A stretch of DNA of 64,000 nucleotides from JAXLVB01 sp046329195 (GCA_046329195.1 JAXLVB010000002.1:434001-498000); one strand, 5' to 3'. Positions 44,939 to 54,522 are shown, counted from the first letter of the stretch. The notes: generated by a model not told the origin, from the letters alone. Numbers and translations are program-made.

Positions 44939-46006
44939 CTACCAAGGAATCCCAAAGCGATGGCCCAAGGTTTGTAAACTTTCGATAACTGGCTCTAACA
45001 GTGGAATCCCCTCGGCACGGCGTTGGGCTTCCATTTCCCGTTCGGGATCGCCCGGAATCAGCACTCGCTGCCCTTCTACAGCCTCTGCATTTCGGAAGCG
45101 GTTGATCCAAATGTCCATGTTTTTCTTGAAATCGTCGGCAGGTCGGAAGGCATCAATGCGCATTGCCCCTACAAAATGCCCCGTACCTACCCCCACAGAG
45201 TCCCCTACGCTCATAAAACCAGCCGTGGCAAAGGGAGGAACCCACGGCCCATAATTGGCTCCAGATAATACCCCCGACAGAATATCTACCACAGCACCCA
45301 GCCCATAACCTTTGTGACTACCGTGCTCACGATCGGTGCCTAAAGGCAATAAGGCACCGCCATTTTTGATGGCATTCGAGTCAGTATCAGGGTTGCCGTT
45401 TTTATCTTGAACCCAGCCCAGCGGAGCAGGTAGGCCTTTTCGTTGAAGAATTTCCAATTTGCCATAAGCTACTGCTGTTGAGGCAAAATCTGCTAAAAAG
45501 GTAGGCTGTGTTTGAGCTGGAATCGCCACCGCTATTGGGTTGGTTCCGAGTAGTTTTTCTTTTGAAAAGGTAGGTGTTACCAGCGGAGCTGCATGGGTCA
45601 TAGCCCAACCTATCATATCGTGTTCGGCAGCCAAGAGGGCGTGGTAACCAGCTATTCCAAAATGATTCGAGTTTTGTACGGCCACCCACCCCGAACCTGC
45701 TATTTTTGCCTTTTCGATGGCAATTTCCATGGCTTTAGGAGCTACAACAAGTCCTAAACCTTTATCGCCATCAAGTATAGCAGTGCTTGGCGTTTCGTGT
45801 AAAATCTGAACGTTAGGCTTGGGGTTGAGGCGTCCGTTATCGTACAAGCGTACGTAGCCTGGCAGTCGAGCCACACCGTGCGAATCTATTCCTCGTAAAT
45901 CGGCTGAAACCAATACATTAGCAGCCAAAGCGGCTTCGTGAGAAGGACAGCCTATAGCCTCAAAAATCTGTTCGACAAAGTGTCGGAGTGTTTCGTGATG
46001 AACCAT
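44939..46006 (-). CDS. Ldh-family (malate/L-lactate type) NAD(P)-dependent oxidoreductase
   Basis: The ATG at 46006 gives 355 residues; a GTG 21 bp upstream is weaker. The Ldh_2 family blocks are present: ADLRGIDSHGVARLPGYV with catalytic His, VQNSNHFGIAGYHA, NPIAVAIPA, ADFASTAVAYGKLEI and GSHKGYGLGAVVDILSG. These enzymes reduce 2-oxo acids such as malate, lactate, ureidoglycolate or diketogulonate; the substrate is not decided by sequence. The -7-like box at 46027-46034 (minus strand TACCTTTG) would place the transcript start close to the ATG. Confidence 0.9.
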   Translation of the reverse strand: MVHHETLRHFVEQIFEAIGCPSHEAALAANVLVSADLRGIDSHGVARLPGYVRLYDNGRLNPKPNVQILHETPSTAILDGDKGLGLVVAPKAMEIAIEKAKIAGSGWVAVQNSNHFGIAGYHALLAAEHDMIGWAMTHAAPLVTPTFSKEKLLGTNPIAVAIPAQTQPTFLADFASTAVAYGKLEILQRKGLPAPLGWVQDKNGNPDTDSNAIKNGGALLPLGTDREHGSHKGYGLGAVVDILSGVLSGANYGPWVPPFATAGFMSVGDSVGVGTGHFVGAMRIDAFRPADDFKKNMDIWINRFRNAEAVEGQRVLIPGDPEREMEAQRRAEGIPLLEPVIESLQTLGHRFGIPW

Positions 46007-46169
46007 GCAATCATTTTTTGAAGACACAAAGGTACAAAATGAAGTGGCTAAGTGGTTATCCGTTATTAGTTATCCGTCATCTGAAAATACAACTATCTGA
46101 TTAGTAAATAGTTAAGGTTCATTTTCTTGGTTCAGGATGATAAAACAATTTTGCATAAGTACTTACGCA

Positions 46170-46202
46170 TAAAAAAGGTGCTTGATAGAAATCAAACACC
46201 TT
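46170..46202 (-). terminator. Intrinsic terminator after TlpA-like gene
   Basis: On the minus strand AAGGTGTTTGA, a short loop and TCAAGCACCTT pair with one G-U, followed by a T run. Confidence 0.85.
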
Positions 46203-46223
46203 GTAGAATTGGATGAAGCAGGG

Positions 46224-47747
46224 TTATTTGCTACCTGCAGGTTTGGTCTTGTCTTTGGCTTGCTGCTCCAAGTATTTATCGTAATAAATGAAGAAATCAT
46301 CCATTTGCTCGACAGGGAGTTTCGCAATTATTTTTTTGTCTCGGTCTAAGATAAACACTTTCGGGGTTGCAAATACATCGTATGTATTCTTGAAATCAAC
46401 GTAATATTCCTCCTTTTTGGTTTGCGGGTTGATATGAACATCAATGGCATTGATGAATTTGCCCGTCTTGAACTCTCGTATGAATTTTTTCCATTCGGCA
46501 ACATTTCGCTCAATACTAACCATATAAACCGTAATACCTCGCTCTTTGAACTTTTTCTCATCGTAGAGTTTAACAAGCTTAGGGGTTGTTTCACGGCAAT
46601 GCCCACAGTTAGGGTCATACAAAAACACAATGGTGTATTTAGAGTTAATACTATGTAAAGGCTTGAAATTGTTCAGCGAGTCAGAAGGGTACATGTTGGG
46701 CAGAACTTTACCAAGCAGCAAAGGCTTCATCAATTTCACTCTATCTTTGAAATTCCGAACGGTGGCTGTATCCCACAGTTCGGGTTGTCCAATGTAATAT
46801 TTTTCTCCCATGCAGATAAAAACACCATCTGTTCCTAAGATTTTGGGGTTTTCGTAAGTATTTGTGATGTAATAAATGATGTATTTTTTCATGGTGCTAT
46901 TGCTCTTTGAGAGGCTCACCAAATAATCAGCTTCTTTACAAACGGAGTCAGTACTCTGGACAGTGAGGTCGTTTAGATAACGATCTATTTTTCGTTGAGC
47001 AAAGGGAGTACGCATCATACGTTCATCGGATAAGTCAATTTTATCCATAAAATGATGCTTGTAGTAGTAAAAAATGCGCTCAGAAGAGTCTTTTTTACCC
47101 TTGAGCGATTCTCGTACTGCCAGTGGAATATCAGGGTCGCTAGGAGCACTGATAATTTTGGCAGCAAATGCAGATGAATTGTCGGCCAAGAACTTCTTGA
47201 CGTAGGTATTGATACCTTCGCCCAAAGCGGTTACTTTCTTTTCGGTTTCTGCATCCAACTTTTTAGGCTTGGCATTTTTGTCGGTAGGGTTTGGATTCCC
47301 TTGTAGCTTCAAAATTTCATCTACCCGCTTCGCATATTCTTGCTGAAAACCAAAGTAGAGCTCATTTTCTTTAGAACCTGTTACTTTTACGCTTTTTACA
47401 AAGCTTGTTGTATCCATCTCAATGGTGAACTCTTGGTCATCGTCTATAATAAAGTCAAAAAGACCATATTTATTAAACTGGATGAAGTAAAGGCCTGCAG
47501 GTAGTTTTTCATTGCCTTCAAAGAGCAGGTTGCCTTCTTTGTCAACTTTTGCCGTATCTTTCGGGACTTGTTGGTTGTAGCCAAAATAATGAGAGAGAGA
47601 TAAAGTAGTATCTTTTACTCCTCTAATTTTGAATTTGATGGCATAATGCCCAGGTTCGGGACTAACTTGAGACCAGCTTGTGCTGACAGTGAAACAAAAA
47701 ATAATAAGAAATACACCTTTTAATAGATGGGTAATGCTTCTTTTCAT
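46224..47747 (-). CDS. Exported TlpA-like thioredoxin protein (DUF4369/DUF5106 type)
   Basis: Encodes 507 residues with a signal peptide (cleavage near SWS-Q, about residue 26). The N-terminal beta-sandwich (about 30-140) fits DUF4369, the middle helical part (about 150-330) resembles the DUF5106-type insert, and the C-terminal thioredoxin fold carries FLYDPNCGHCRETTPKL with Cys-Gly-His-Cys, and cis-Pro in ATPKVFIL. It should reduce or exchange disulfides in the periplasm. Such long TlpA-like proteins are common in Bacteroidota; the substrates are unknown. The CGHC site is more oxidising-looking than CGPC. Confidence 0.88.
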   Translation of the reverse strand: MKRSITHLLKGVFLIIFCFTVSTSWSQVSPEPGHYAIKFKIRGVKDTTLSLSHYFGYNQQVPKDTAKVDKEGNLLFEGNEKLPAGLYFIQFNKYGLFDFIIDDDQEFTIEMDTTSFVKSVKVTGSKENELYFGFQQEYAKRVDEILKLQGNPNPTDKNAKPKKLDAETEKKVTALGEGINTYVKKFLADNSSAFAAKIISAPSDPDIPLAVRESLKGKKDSSERIFYYYKHHFMDKIDLSDERMMRTPFAQRKIDRYLNDLTVQSTDSVCKEADYLVSLSKSNSTMKKYIIYYITNTYENPKILGTDGVFICMGEKYYIGQPELWDTATVRNFKDRVKLMKPLLLGKVLPNMYPSDSLNNFKPLHSINSKYTIVFLYDPNCGHCRETTPKLVKLYDEKKFKERGITVYMVSIERNVAEWKKFIREFKTGKFINAIDVHINPQTKKEEYYVDFKNTYDVFATPKVFILDRDKKIIAKLPVEQMDDFFIYYDKYLEQQAKDKTKPAGSK

Positions 47748-47876
47748 TTGACAGTATGTTAAATTTTAGGAAACAATGGTTGCAAACTTATTAGAAACCA
47801 ACGCATTATTCTGTTAATAAAACGTTAAACAGTTGAATCAGTATCTCTAACGCTTCAAAGTTAAAAAACTTATTCG

Positions 47877-48653
47877 ATGTTTTTTTTTCTCTCTAAAATC
47901 CTCTATTACTTCTTAATGCCTATCAGCTGGGTACTTTATGTATTGATTTATGCTCTACTCACCAAAAAGACACGCCTCCGTCGTCGTCTGATAGGTGTTG
48001 CTATCATCATTCTGATGTTCTTTGGTAACGGATACATTCAAAATACGATATTTCGCTGGTGGGAGGTTAAGCCGATAGCTCTTTCTGCTGGTGATGTTTA
48101 TGATGTAGCCATTGTATTGACAGGCGATATAGCGAGTCTTGATGAGTGGCAGCCCGAACGTCCGTCATTTGGACATGGTGCAGACCGGCTTTGGCAAGCA
48201 CTAAAGCTCTATAAAAAGGGGCAAGTTCATAAAATACTGATTAGTGGTGGCTCGGTAGAGCTACCGGGCATCTTACAAGGAGGAAAAGAGAGTACTGTCG
48301 TAAAAAAATTTTTGGTAGAAACGTTTCAACTAAATCCTGACGACATTTGGTTGGAAGATAAAAGCCGTAATACCCACGAAAACGCAGTAAATAGCGCACA
48401 AATGCTGAGAGATTCTTATCCAAAAGGAGGAACGTATTTGCTATGTACGTCAGCGTTTCACATGCGGAGGGCGCAAGGATGTTTTACGAAAATAGGTCTT
48501 AAAACAACCATGTACGCAACCGACATTCGTTCGGCAAAGCCCGAAATTACTTTAGACAATTTATATCCAAGAGAGCAACCCTTGTTTATGTGGCAAGTTC
48601 TACTGCGTGAGTGGGTAGGATATATTACTTATGGCGTCTTAGGTTATTTATAA
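47877..48653 (+). CDS. YdcF/ElyC/SanA-family membrane protein (DUF218)
   Basis: Encodes 258 residues with two N-terminal membrane segments (about 3-27 and 36-52). DUF218 motifs follow: VAIVLTGD, GADRLWQALKLYKKGQVHKILISGG, DKSRNTHENAVNSAQML and LLCTSAFHMRRAQGCF. E. coli ElyC and SanA, of the same fold, act in envelope biogenesis and vancomycin tolerance; the reaction is not known. The codons after ATG form a T9 tract (47880-47888), a possible slippage site. The gene converges with pfkA. Confidence 0.88.
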   Translation: MFFFLSKILYYFLMPISWVLYVLIYALLTKKTRLRRRLIGVAIIILMFFGNGYIQNTIFRWWEVKPIALSAGDVYDVAIVLTGDIASLDEWQPERPSFGHGADRLWQALKLYKKGQVHKILISGGSVELPGILQGGKESTVVKKFLVETFQLNPDDIWLEDKSRNTHENAVNSAQMLRDSYPKGGTYLLCTSAFHMRRAQGCFTKIGLKTTMYATDIRSAKPEITLDNLYPREQPLFMWQVLLREWVGYITYGVLGYL

Positions 48654-48663
48654 AAAAGACAAG

Positions 48664-48703
48664 ACCCAACAAATTGCTCTATTCGTGGAACAACTTGTTG
48701 GGT
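48664..48703. terminator. Possible terminator between ydcF-like gene and pfkA
   Basis: ACCCAACAA and TTGTTGGGT form a 9-bp stem with a 22-base loop. It sits between two converging genes; weak T run. Confidence 0.4.
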
Positions 48704-48717
48704 AGAGTTTTAGAGGA

Positions 48718-49692
48718 TTATACCGATAATATCTTTACCATCCGGAGAAGGTCTTCACTAATGGGCTTTTGTTTGGTGATAGTGTCATGGAATGGTGTGT
48801 AAATCAATTGATTATCTACAACGCCTGCCATTACGTTTTTACGACCTTCCAGTAGTCCTTCTAAGGCACCAAGTCCAAGGCGGCTGGCCAAAATACGGTC
48901 GTAAGCAGTGGGAATACCCCCCCGCTGAATGTGTCCGAGCGTAGTTACACGAATATCCATATCAACGCTCATTTCCTCTTTGATTTTATCGGCTACTACT
49001 GCGGCGTGGCCTTCTTCATCGCCCTCGGCCACTACTACAATTGAAGAAGACTTTGAACGGGTCCAGCCCTGACGAAGCGTTTCGACTACTTCGCTAATCG
49101 GGCTCATGACTTCAGGTACCATCACAAACTCTGCACCACCTGCAATACCACACTGAATGGCAATATAGCCAGAATCACGCCCCATCACCTCAATAAAGAA
49201 AATTCGGTCGTGCGAATCGGCCGTATCTCTAATTTTGTCAATGGCTTCTAGGGCGGTATTCACAGCCGTGTCGTACCCAATGGTATAATCAGTACCATAC
49301 AAGTCATTGTCAATGGTGCCTGGTACTCCTACGGTAGGTAAACCAAACTCATTGTAGAAAATCTCAGCACCTGTAAAAGTACCGTTTCCACCAATGGCAA
49401 TTAGCCCCTCAATACCGTGATTTTTGAGTTGGTCGTATCCTTGTTGTCTTCCTTCTTTAGTAAAAAATGCTTTGCTTCGAGCCGACTTTAGAATAGTACC
49501 ACCTCGTTGGATAATGTTACTAACCGAATGTGAAGTCATCTCAAAAATATCGCCCGCAATCATCCCGTTATATCCTCTGCGAATGCCATACACTTCTATC
49601 CCATAATACACTGCACTTCGTACCACTGCTCTGATGCAAGCATTCATGCCCGGTGCATCTCCCCCAGAAGTAAATACTGCGATTTTTTTCAT
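48718..49692 (-). CDS. pfkA: ATP-dependent 6-phosphofructokinase
   Basis: Encodes 324 residues, normal length for PfkA. GGDAPGMN at 10-17, the fructose 6-phosphate/catalytic loop PGTIDND (about 124-130), EVMGRDSGYIA and GHIQRGGIPTAYDRILASRLG. Gly104 in GGNGT is the ATP-type residue rather than the Asp of PPi enzymes. The preceding residue is Asn103 where E. coli has Asp103. It commits glucose 6-phosphate carbon to glycolysis. Single gene, converging with the YdcF gene. Confidence 0.96.
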   Translation of the reverse strand: MKKIAVFTSGGDAPGMNACIRAVVRSAVYYGIEVYGIRRGYNGMIAGDIFEMTSHSVSNIIQRGGTILKSARSKAFFTKEGRQQGYDQLKNHGIEGLIAIGGNGTFTGAEIFYNEFGLPTVGVPGTIDNDLYGTDYTIGYDTAVNTALEAIDKIRDTADSHDRIFFIEVMGRDSGYIAIQCGIAGGAEFVMVPEVMSPISEVVETLRQGWTRSKSSSIVVVAEGDEEGHAAVVADKIKEEMSVDMDIRVTTLGHIQRGGIPTAYDRILASRLGLGALEGLLEGRKNVMAGVVDNQLIYTPFHDTITKQKPISEDLLRMVKILSV

Positions 49693-50074
49693 GCAAGTTG
49701 AGTAATTAAGTGAGGAAACTTGATTTCAGAATTTTCTTTAACTTTTCTTCAATCAAGCTGCAAATTTATTGCTTCAAATTGAGCAAACTAAGAATTTTTT
49801 AAAAAAAGAGAATTTTTTTGATTAAGATTTTGACAATGAAGTGTTTATAGAAGTGCGTTGCCGTTTTCAAAACAGGTGCCGATTGGTATTTTTTTGGTGA
49901 CAAGCGGTTGTTTGAAGAGAACAAGCGAGTGGTTTAGCTTAAAACTACCGATTCAAGCTCTGTATTGAACAGCAAGTTTGAAAAAAAAAGTAAAAACACA
50001 ATAACTTTGTCCTTTATCCGTACCAAATTTGATGAAAATTTGGTAAGACAACACCACAGGCAAGAACATATTTC
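49693..50074. other. 382-bp intergenic region between divergent pfkA and DUF5723 genes
   Basis: No gene, tRNA or stable hairpin was found. It contains a minus-strand TAAATTTG box (49768-49761), which could serve pfkA although no TTTG lies at the usual distance, and the strong plus-strand promoter at 49977. Long A and T runs flank the middle. Confidence 0.7.
49977..50009 (+). promoter_or_regulatory. Consensus promoter with A9 tract in the spacer
   Basis: TTTG (49977-49980), a 21-base spacer beginning with A9 (49981-49989), and TAACTTTG (50002-50009). The start codon of the DUF5723 gene lies 66 bases downstream. Confidence 0.75.
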
Positions 50075-51637
50075 ATGCGGATTCTTTTCTTTTTATGGCT
50101 GAGTGTATTAGGAATACCTTTGCATGCCCAACATTTGTTAGGTCTAACCCCAAGCAATTATGCTGGCACTAATGCGCTTGCCCACAACCCAGCCTTCGTG
50201 GTGGATTCTCGGTACAAAGTCTATATCAACTTAGTAGGGAATGACTTTTTTGTAATCAATAATTACGTTTCGTACGATGCTCCCTTTTCATTGTTGAAAC
50301 TAATGAATAGAAGCGTGCCGAATGAATATAAAAGCAGTGCAGGAAAGGTGGTGTTTAAAGAAGACTATTTGCAAGAGAATATCAATGGAAACGACAAACG
50401 AGCGCATTTTGGAGGCGACTTACGAGGGCCGTCGGTGTTGTTTTCAATCAACGACAAACAGGCGCTGGCACTAACAAGCAGGGTTCGGTATGGGGTAAAT
50501 ATGAATGGGTTTTCGGAACCTGTAGCCAATTTGCTGAGGTTTGGGCCAGGCAACCACGACTATGTGCCTCGCAGTGCAGACAACCAACATTTTGCCCTAA
50601 ATGCGAATGGATACATGGAAGTGGGTCTGACTTATGGCCGTGTTTTGGTTAACGACGGGGACTGGTTTGTGAAAGTAGGTGCTTCTGTGAAGCGATTAGT
50701 GGGGTTGTATAATCTGCATTTGAATAGCCCTAATGCTTCGTACGAGGTAGTACCTTCGGTAGTTGATCCCACTAAGGTGTCAGTTCGGGTGCAAAACTCT
50801 GCTTTTTTGTATGGTTACACCGATCAAGGTTCTTACAAAGACTTCTTGCCAACGCCTCGTTTTCTGACAGGGAAAGATGCCGCTGGTGGTGGGTGGGCCT
50901 TTGATATTGGCTTTGTTTATGAGTATCGCCCCGATTTTAGTAAATACGATTACATTGACGAGAAGCACAAAAAACGCTTAGACCCATCTCAAAACAAGTA
51001 CAAATACCGGTTGGCAGTGAGCCTAGTAGATTGGGGGTTCTTGCGCTACAATAATGCCAAGTATGTAGGCCAGTATTCTATTCAAGGCCGAGATTTTACA
51101 ATAGATGAAAGTTATTTCACAAATCTAAAAGATGCCAACGGAGTAACGTATGGCTTTGACCGTACGTTTTATGTGTATAATCTTCCTAAAAACACCAGTT
51201 TTGCAGCAGCTCTTCCCTCATCTATCCAAGCAAGTTTTGATAGCCAAATCCGAGATAAGGTATATATGAATCTGTTTTGGGTACAAAACGTGGTAGGCGA
51301 TTTTCAGGTGGGTATGAAACAACAGTCTCAACTCGCTGTTACTCCTCGGTACGAGTCTCGTTGGTTTGAGTTTGCCCTTCCAGTGGCCCTCCTTGATCAG
51401 TACAGCCGCCTGTCTATAGGGGCCGCCACTCGCTTGGGTCCACTCACGGTGGGCACCGACCATTTAGGCGGGCTACTCAATCTTGGCAAGCCTCGAGGGC
51501 TTGATTTTTATTTCAATGTCGCAGTGCCGATTTTTCAAAAACGCCCCCCTTCGCCACTTATGTGCCCGCCTTGGCAAGAAGAAAAACCACGCTTTTGGCA
51601 AAAGGTGCAATTCTGGAAAAACAAAAAAAGACGATAA
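50075..51637 (+). CDS. DUF5723 exported protein
   Basis: Encodes 520 residues: a signal peptide cleaved after HAQ (about residue 19), then a mature start HLLGLTPSNYAGTNALAHNPAFVVDSRYKVYINL, typical of the DUF5723 family of Bacteroidota. The rest alternates aromatic and polar residues like an outer-membrane barrel, with GGDLRGPSVLFSINDKQALALTSRVR-type strands. The C-terminal end is a short Pro-rich and Lys-rich tail, unlike a normal terminal beta-signal. Likely an outer-membrane or surface protein; function unknown. Confidence 0.82.
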   Translation: MRILFFLWLSVLGIPLHAQHLLGLTPSNYAGTNALAHNPAFVVDSRYKVYINLVGNDFFVINNYVSYDAPFSLLKLMNRSVPNEYKSSAGKVVFKEDYLQENINGNDKRAHFGGDLRGPSVLFSINDKQALALTSRVRYGVNMNGFSEPVANLLRFGPGNHDYVPRSADNQHFALNANGYMEVGLTYGRVLVNDGDWFVKVGASVKRLVGLYNLHLNSPNASYEVVPSVVDPTKVSVRVQNSAFLYGYTDQGSYKDFLPTPRFLTGKDAAGGGWAFDIGFVYEYRPDFSKYDYIDEKHKKRLDPSQNKYKYRLAVSLVDWGFLRYNNAKYVGQYSIQGRDFTIDESYFTNLKDANGVTYGFDRTFYVYNLPKNTSFAAALPSSIQASFDSQIRDKVYMNLFWVQNVVGDFQVGMKQQSQLAVTPRYESRWFEFALPVALLDQYSRLSIGAATRLGPLTVGTDHLGGLLNLGKPRGLDFYFNVAVPIFQKRPPSPLMCPPWQEEKPRFWQKVQFWKNKKRR

Positions 51638-51641
51638 TTGA

Positions 51642-53027
51642 TTACAAGATGTACTGACTTACTTCTTTGTTTTTGACCAAGCCAGCTAATTTTTCTTCTA
51701 CTAACGCTGTTGTGATAACTACATGAGCGTTTGCGCCAATGAGGTCAGGAACATCAAATAAAATATCATTCAACAGTTTACTCATTACCGTTTGGAGGCG
51801 TCGGGCACCGATGTTTTCCATTTGGGCATTCACTTCGTAGGCCAATTGAGCAATGGTTAACAGGGCTGTATCGTCAAAGCTCAAGGCAACGCCTTCGGCA
51901 GCCAGCATGGCTTCGTACTGTCGAGTGAGGGCATTACGAGGTTCTTTCAAGATACGGAAAAAGTCTGCTTGCGAAAGCGATTGCAATTCGACCCGAATCG
52001 GAAAACGTCCTTGGAGTTCGGGAATCAAATCACTGGGTTTGCTGATGTGAAATGCACCTGCTGCAATGAACAAAATGTGGTCGGTATTGATGACACCATA
52101 TTTTGTGTTCACAGCAGAACCCTCAACAATCGGCAATAAATCTCGTTGAACACCTTCTCGGCTTACATCAGGGCCTCCACCACTGCGACTACTGGCTACT
52201 TTGTCAATCTCGTCAATAAAAATAACACCTAAGTTTTCGGCTTTCCGAATAGCCTCCTCCTTCACTTCGTCCATGTCAATGAGCTTGGCGGCCTCTTCTT
52301 CTAACAAAACCTTTTTGGCTTCGCCGATGGTTACTTTTCGAGTTTTTCGCTGTTTAGGAATCATATTTCCTAACATTTCTTGGATATTCATCATGGACAT
52401 TTCGTCAATTGGACCGCCCATCACACCAATGTTAGGAGTATTATTTTGCTGAATGTTGATTTCTATTTTTTTGCTGTCCAATTCCCCATTCCGAAGTTTT
52501 TCTCTGAAACGCTGACGAGTCCGTTCGTTCAACTCCTCGTCGGTAGTTGGTATTTTATCGGACTCCACTTCTGACTCTTGAAAACCAAGCGATTTACGCA
52601 ATGGTGGAATCAAAATGTCCAAAATTAAGTCCTCTACCATCTGGATGGCTCGTTCTCTAACTTGCTCTTTTTTAGCCAACTTGACCAAATGTACCGACTG
52701 CTCCACCAAGTCCCGAACCATGCTCTCAACGTCTCTACCTACGTACCCAACTTCGGTAAATTTAGACGCTTCAACTTTCGTAAAAGGAGCATCAGCGAGT
52801 TGGGCTAAACGGCGAGCTATTTCGGTTTTACCACAACCCGTTGGGCCTATCATCAAGATATTGTTAGGCGTAATTTCTCGCCGCATTTCAGCTGGAGCAT
52901 TCATCCGGCGCCAGCGATTTCGTAGGGCTATGGCTACGTTACGTTTGGCTTCATGCTGTCCAATGATGTATTTGTCAAGTTCAGCAACAATCTGCTGAGG
53001 GGTAAGCTGTTCTAATTTGGTTGACAT
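51642..53027 (-). CDS. hslU: HslU, ATPase subunit of the HslUV protease
   Basis: Encodes 461 residues. The N-terminal LTPQQIVAELDKYIIGQHEAKRNVAIALRNRWRR, Walker A GPTGCGKTEIARRLA (about 54-68), the double pore GYVGRDVESMVRDL, an inserted I domain (about 110-240) and Walker B VIFIDEIDKVASS identify HslU. The C-terminus ends SQYIL, the tail that docks into HslV. It unfolds substrates for the HslV peptidase. hslV is not adjacent, unlike the usual hslVU operon. Confidence 0.96.
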   Translation of the reverse strand: MSTKLEQLTPQQIVAELDKYIIGQHEAKRNVAIALRNRWRRMNAPAEMRREITPNNILMIGPTGCGKTEIARRLAQLADAPFTKVEASKFTEVGYVGRDVESMVRDLVEQSVHLVKLAKKEQVRERAIQMVEDLILDILIPPLRKSLGFQESEVESDKIPTTDEELNERTRQRFREKLRNGELDSKKIEINIQQNNTPNIGVMGGPIDEMSMMNIQEMLGNMIPKQRKTRKVTIGEAKKVLLEEEAAKLIDMDEVKEEAIRKAENLGVIFIDEIDKVASSRSGGGPDVSREGVQRDLLPIVEGSAVNTKYGVINTDHILFIAAGAFHISKPSDLIPELQGRFPIRVELQSLSQADFFRILKEPRNALTRQYEAMLAAEGVALSFDDTALLTIAQLAYEVNAQMENIGARRLQTVMSKLLNDILFDVPDLIGANAHVVITTALVEEKLAGLVKNKEVSQYIL

Positions 53028-53115
53028 GTGATAATCGGTAAAGAGACTTCAACAAGCTACATCTTGTTGGCAGAAACGGTTCTTAGTTAATAAAAATGCA
53101 CAATCGCATGGGCAG

Positions 53116-54522
53116 TTACCCGACCCTCCGATATACATTTTCTTCCACTTTTTTGTATCGGCGAGAGAGCGCAGGTATCCGCTGAAATAATTTAGGGACA
53201 ATCTGCTGACGATCAATGATGTATTCAGGAGGGTCTTGGTCAAAGTTTTTAAGAATGTTGATGACGTTTTCGTAACGATCCAAATTCTCCAGGTCGTATC
53301 GAGCAAGGCTCCAGTTTAGATACGGTGTGGCTGGGTAATTATTGAGGTACTCGCTCATGCCATCGCCTAATATAATGATGCGCTTGTCGGTGATTTCTTT
53401 GGGTAGCTTGGCAGGCTTGAGCCGTAGGTTATTGAGTGTAGCCACTGCTTCGGTTTGCAACGAAGGATAAACAGCCTGATATTCAAATAGTAAGACTATG
53501 CAGAAAAAGAGAAAGAAGACGAGTTCACCAGCCCATTTTTTACGAAAAGAATTGAAAAAATGCACCCAAAAGAAAGCAATGCAAGGAACAAAAATAACAA
53601 ACTGCATGGGCGCTAAAAAGGGCGTTAACACAAACGACAAGATGCCAGCGATAAAATACAAGGCCATAATCTGCTGACAACGAATCTGAAAATTGCCAAA
53701 ACGACCGCTATTAGTTACTCGCAAAAACCCTAAAATAGTAAAAAGAGCAGGCATCAAAAAGACCAACAGGAGTGTACGGAAGTCGTTGAGGACGTACTGG
53801 CGGATTTGGAACACTGACCCTACAAAATTGCGAGTAAAACTGTCGTAATTACCGTCTAAGTAAAAGAAAAGGGCAGTAAGCAAGAGCGGAAACAAAAAGC
53901 CAAAAATCATGAGCGAATGTTGGCGAATAGAAGCCCCTGTAAATAAGAGTAACGATGCCACAGCCCATAGCAAAAAGAGAAAAGACGGAGGATGAAATAG
54001 CGTAGCCACGCTAATATAAAAGCCAATCTCGAATACTTCGTCAGTTGCCCCTTGCCGGTCCATCTGCCGAATGAGCGTGTTGAAAGCCAGCAAAAGGAAG
54101 GTGGTAGCCATCAAGGCTGGCGAGAGAGTGAAGCAATCAAACGAAATGTTCAAAAATAGCATATACATCAAGCCTGGCAAGTAGCCCCTTTCGCCAAAAA
54201 GGTTACGACGATTGGCCTGCTGATTAAAATAAATGATTTGAAAGACCGAAAAAGCTAAAGCCACCAACAAATACGTAAAATGCGAACGCCCCACCACACC
54301 ATCAATGGCTGCGTACACCATAGCCGCTAAAGGTGCCGTACTGTCCCAAATATCAGCATATAGCATGAGTCCTTTGTTCATTTGCTCGCCAGTGAGCATC
54401 CACTGAAGCTCAGGAATTAGCAAAGGGATTCCGCTCAAATACAGAGGAAGGCGAATCGCTAACAATAAGAATAATAAGGTACCAATCTGGTAGAAGGCAT
54501 TTACCCGAAAAAAACTCAGCAT
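53116..54522 (-). CDS. Polytopic inner-membrane protein, family uncertain (DUF6427-like)
   Basis: Encodes 468 residues with about ten membrane helices between residues 10 and 360, and a C-terminal soluble part (about 370-468) with IIILGDGMSEYLNNYPATPYLNW. The opening MLSFFRVNAFYQIGTLLFLLLAIRLPLYL and the Glu/Asp-containing loop PELQWMLTGE with ADIWDSTAPLAAMVY (about 36-72) resemble a Bacteroidota membrane family near glycosyltransferases of the PMT/GT-C type. I place it there only tentatively. It lies 88 bp upstream of hslU, on the same strand. Confidence 0.7.
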   Translation of the reverse strand: MLSFFRVNAFYQIGTLLFLLLAIRLPLYLSGIPLLIPELQWMLTGEQMNKGLMLYADIWDSTAPLAAMVYAAIDGVVGRSHFTYLLVALAFSVFQIIYFNQQANRRNLFGERGYLPGLMYMLFLNISFDCFTLSPALMATTFLLLAFNTLIRQMDRQGATDEVFEIGFYISVATLFHPPSFLFLLWAVASLLLFTGASIRQHSLMIFGFLFPLLLTALFFYLDGNYDSFTRNFVGSVFQIRQYVLNDFRTLLLVFLMPALFTILGFLRVTNSGRFGNFQIRCQQIMALYFIAGILSFVLTPFLAPMQFVIFVPCIAFFWVHFFNSFRKKWAGELVFFLFFCIVLLFEYQAVYPSLQTEAVATLNNLRLKPAKLPKEITDKRIIILGDGMSEYLNNYPATPYLNWSLARYDLENLDRYENVINILKNFDQDPPEYIIDRQQIVPKLFQRIPALSRRYKKVEENVYRRVG

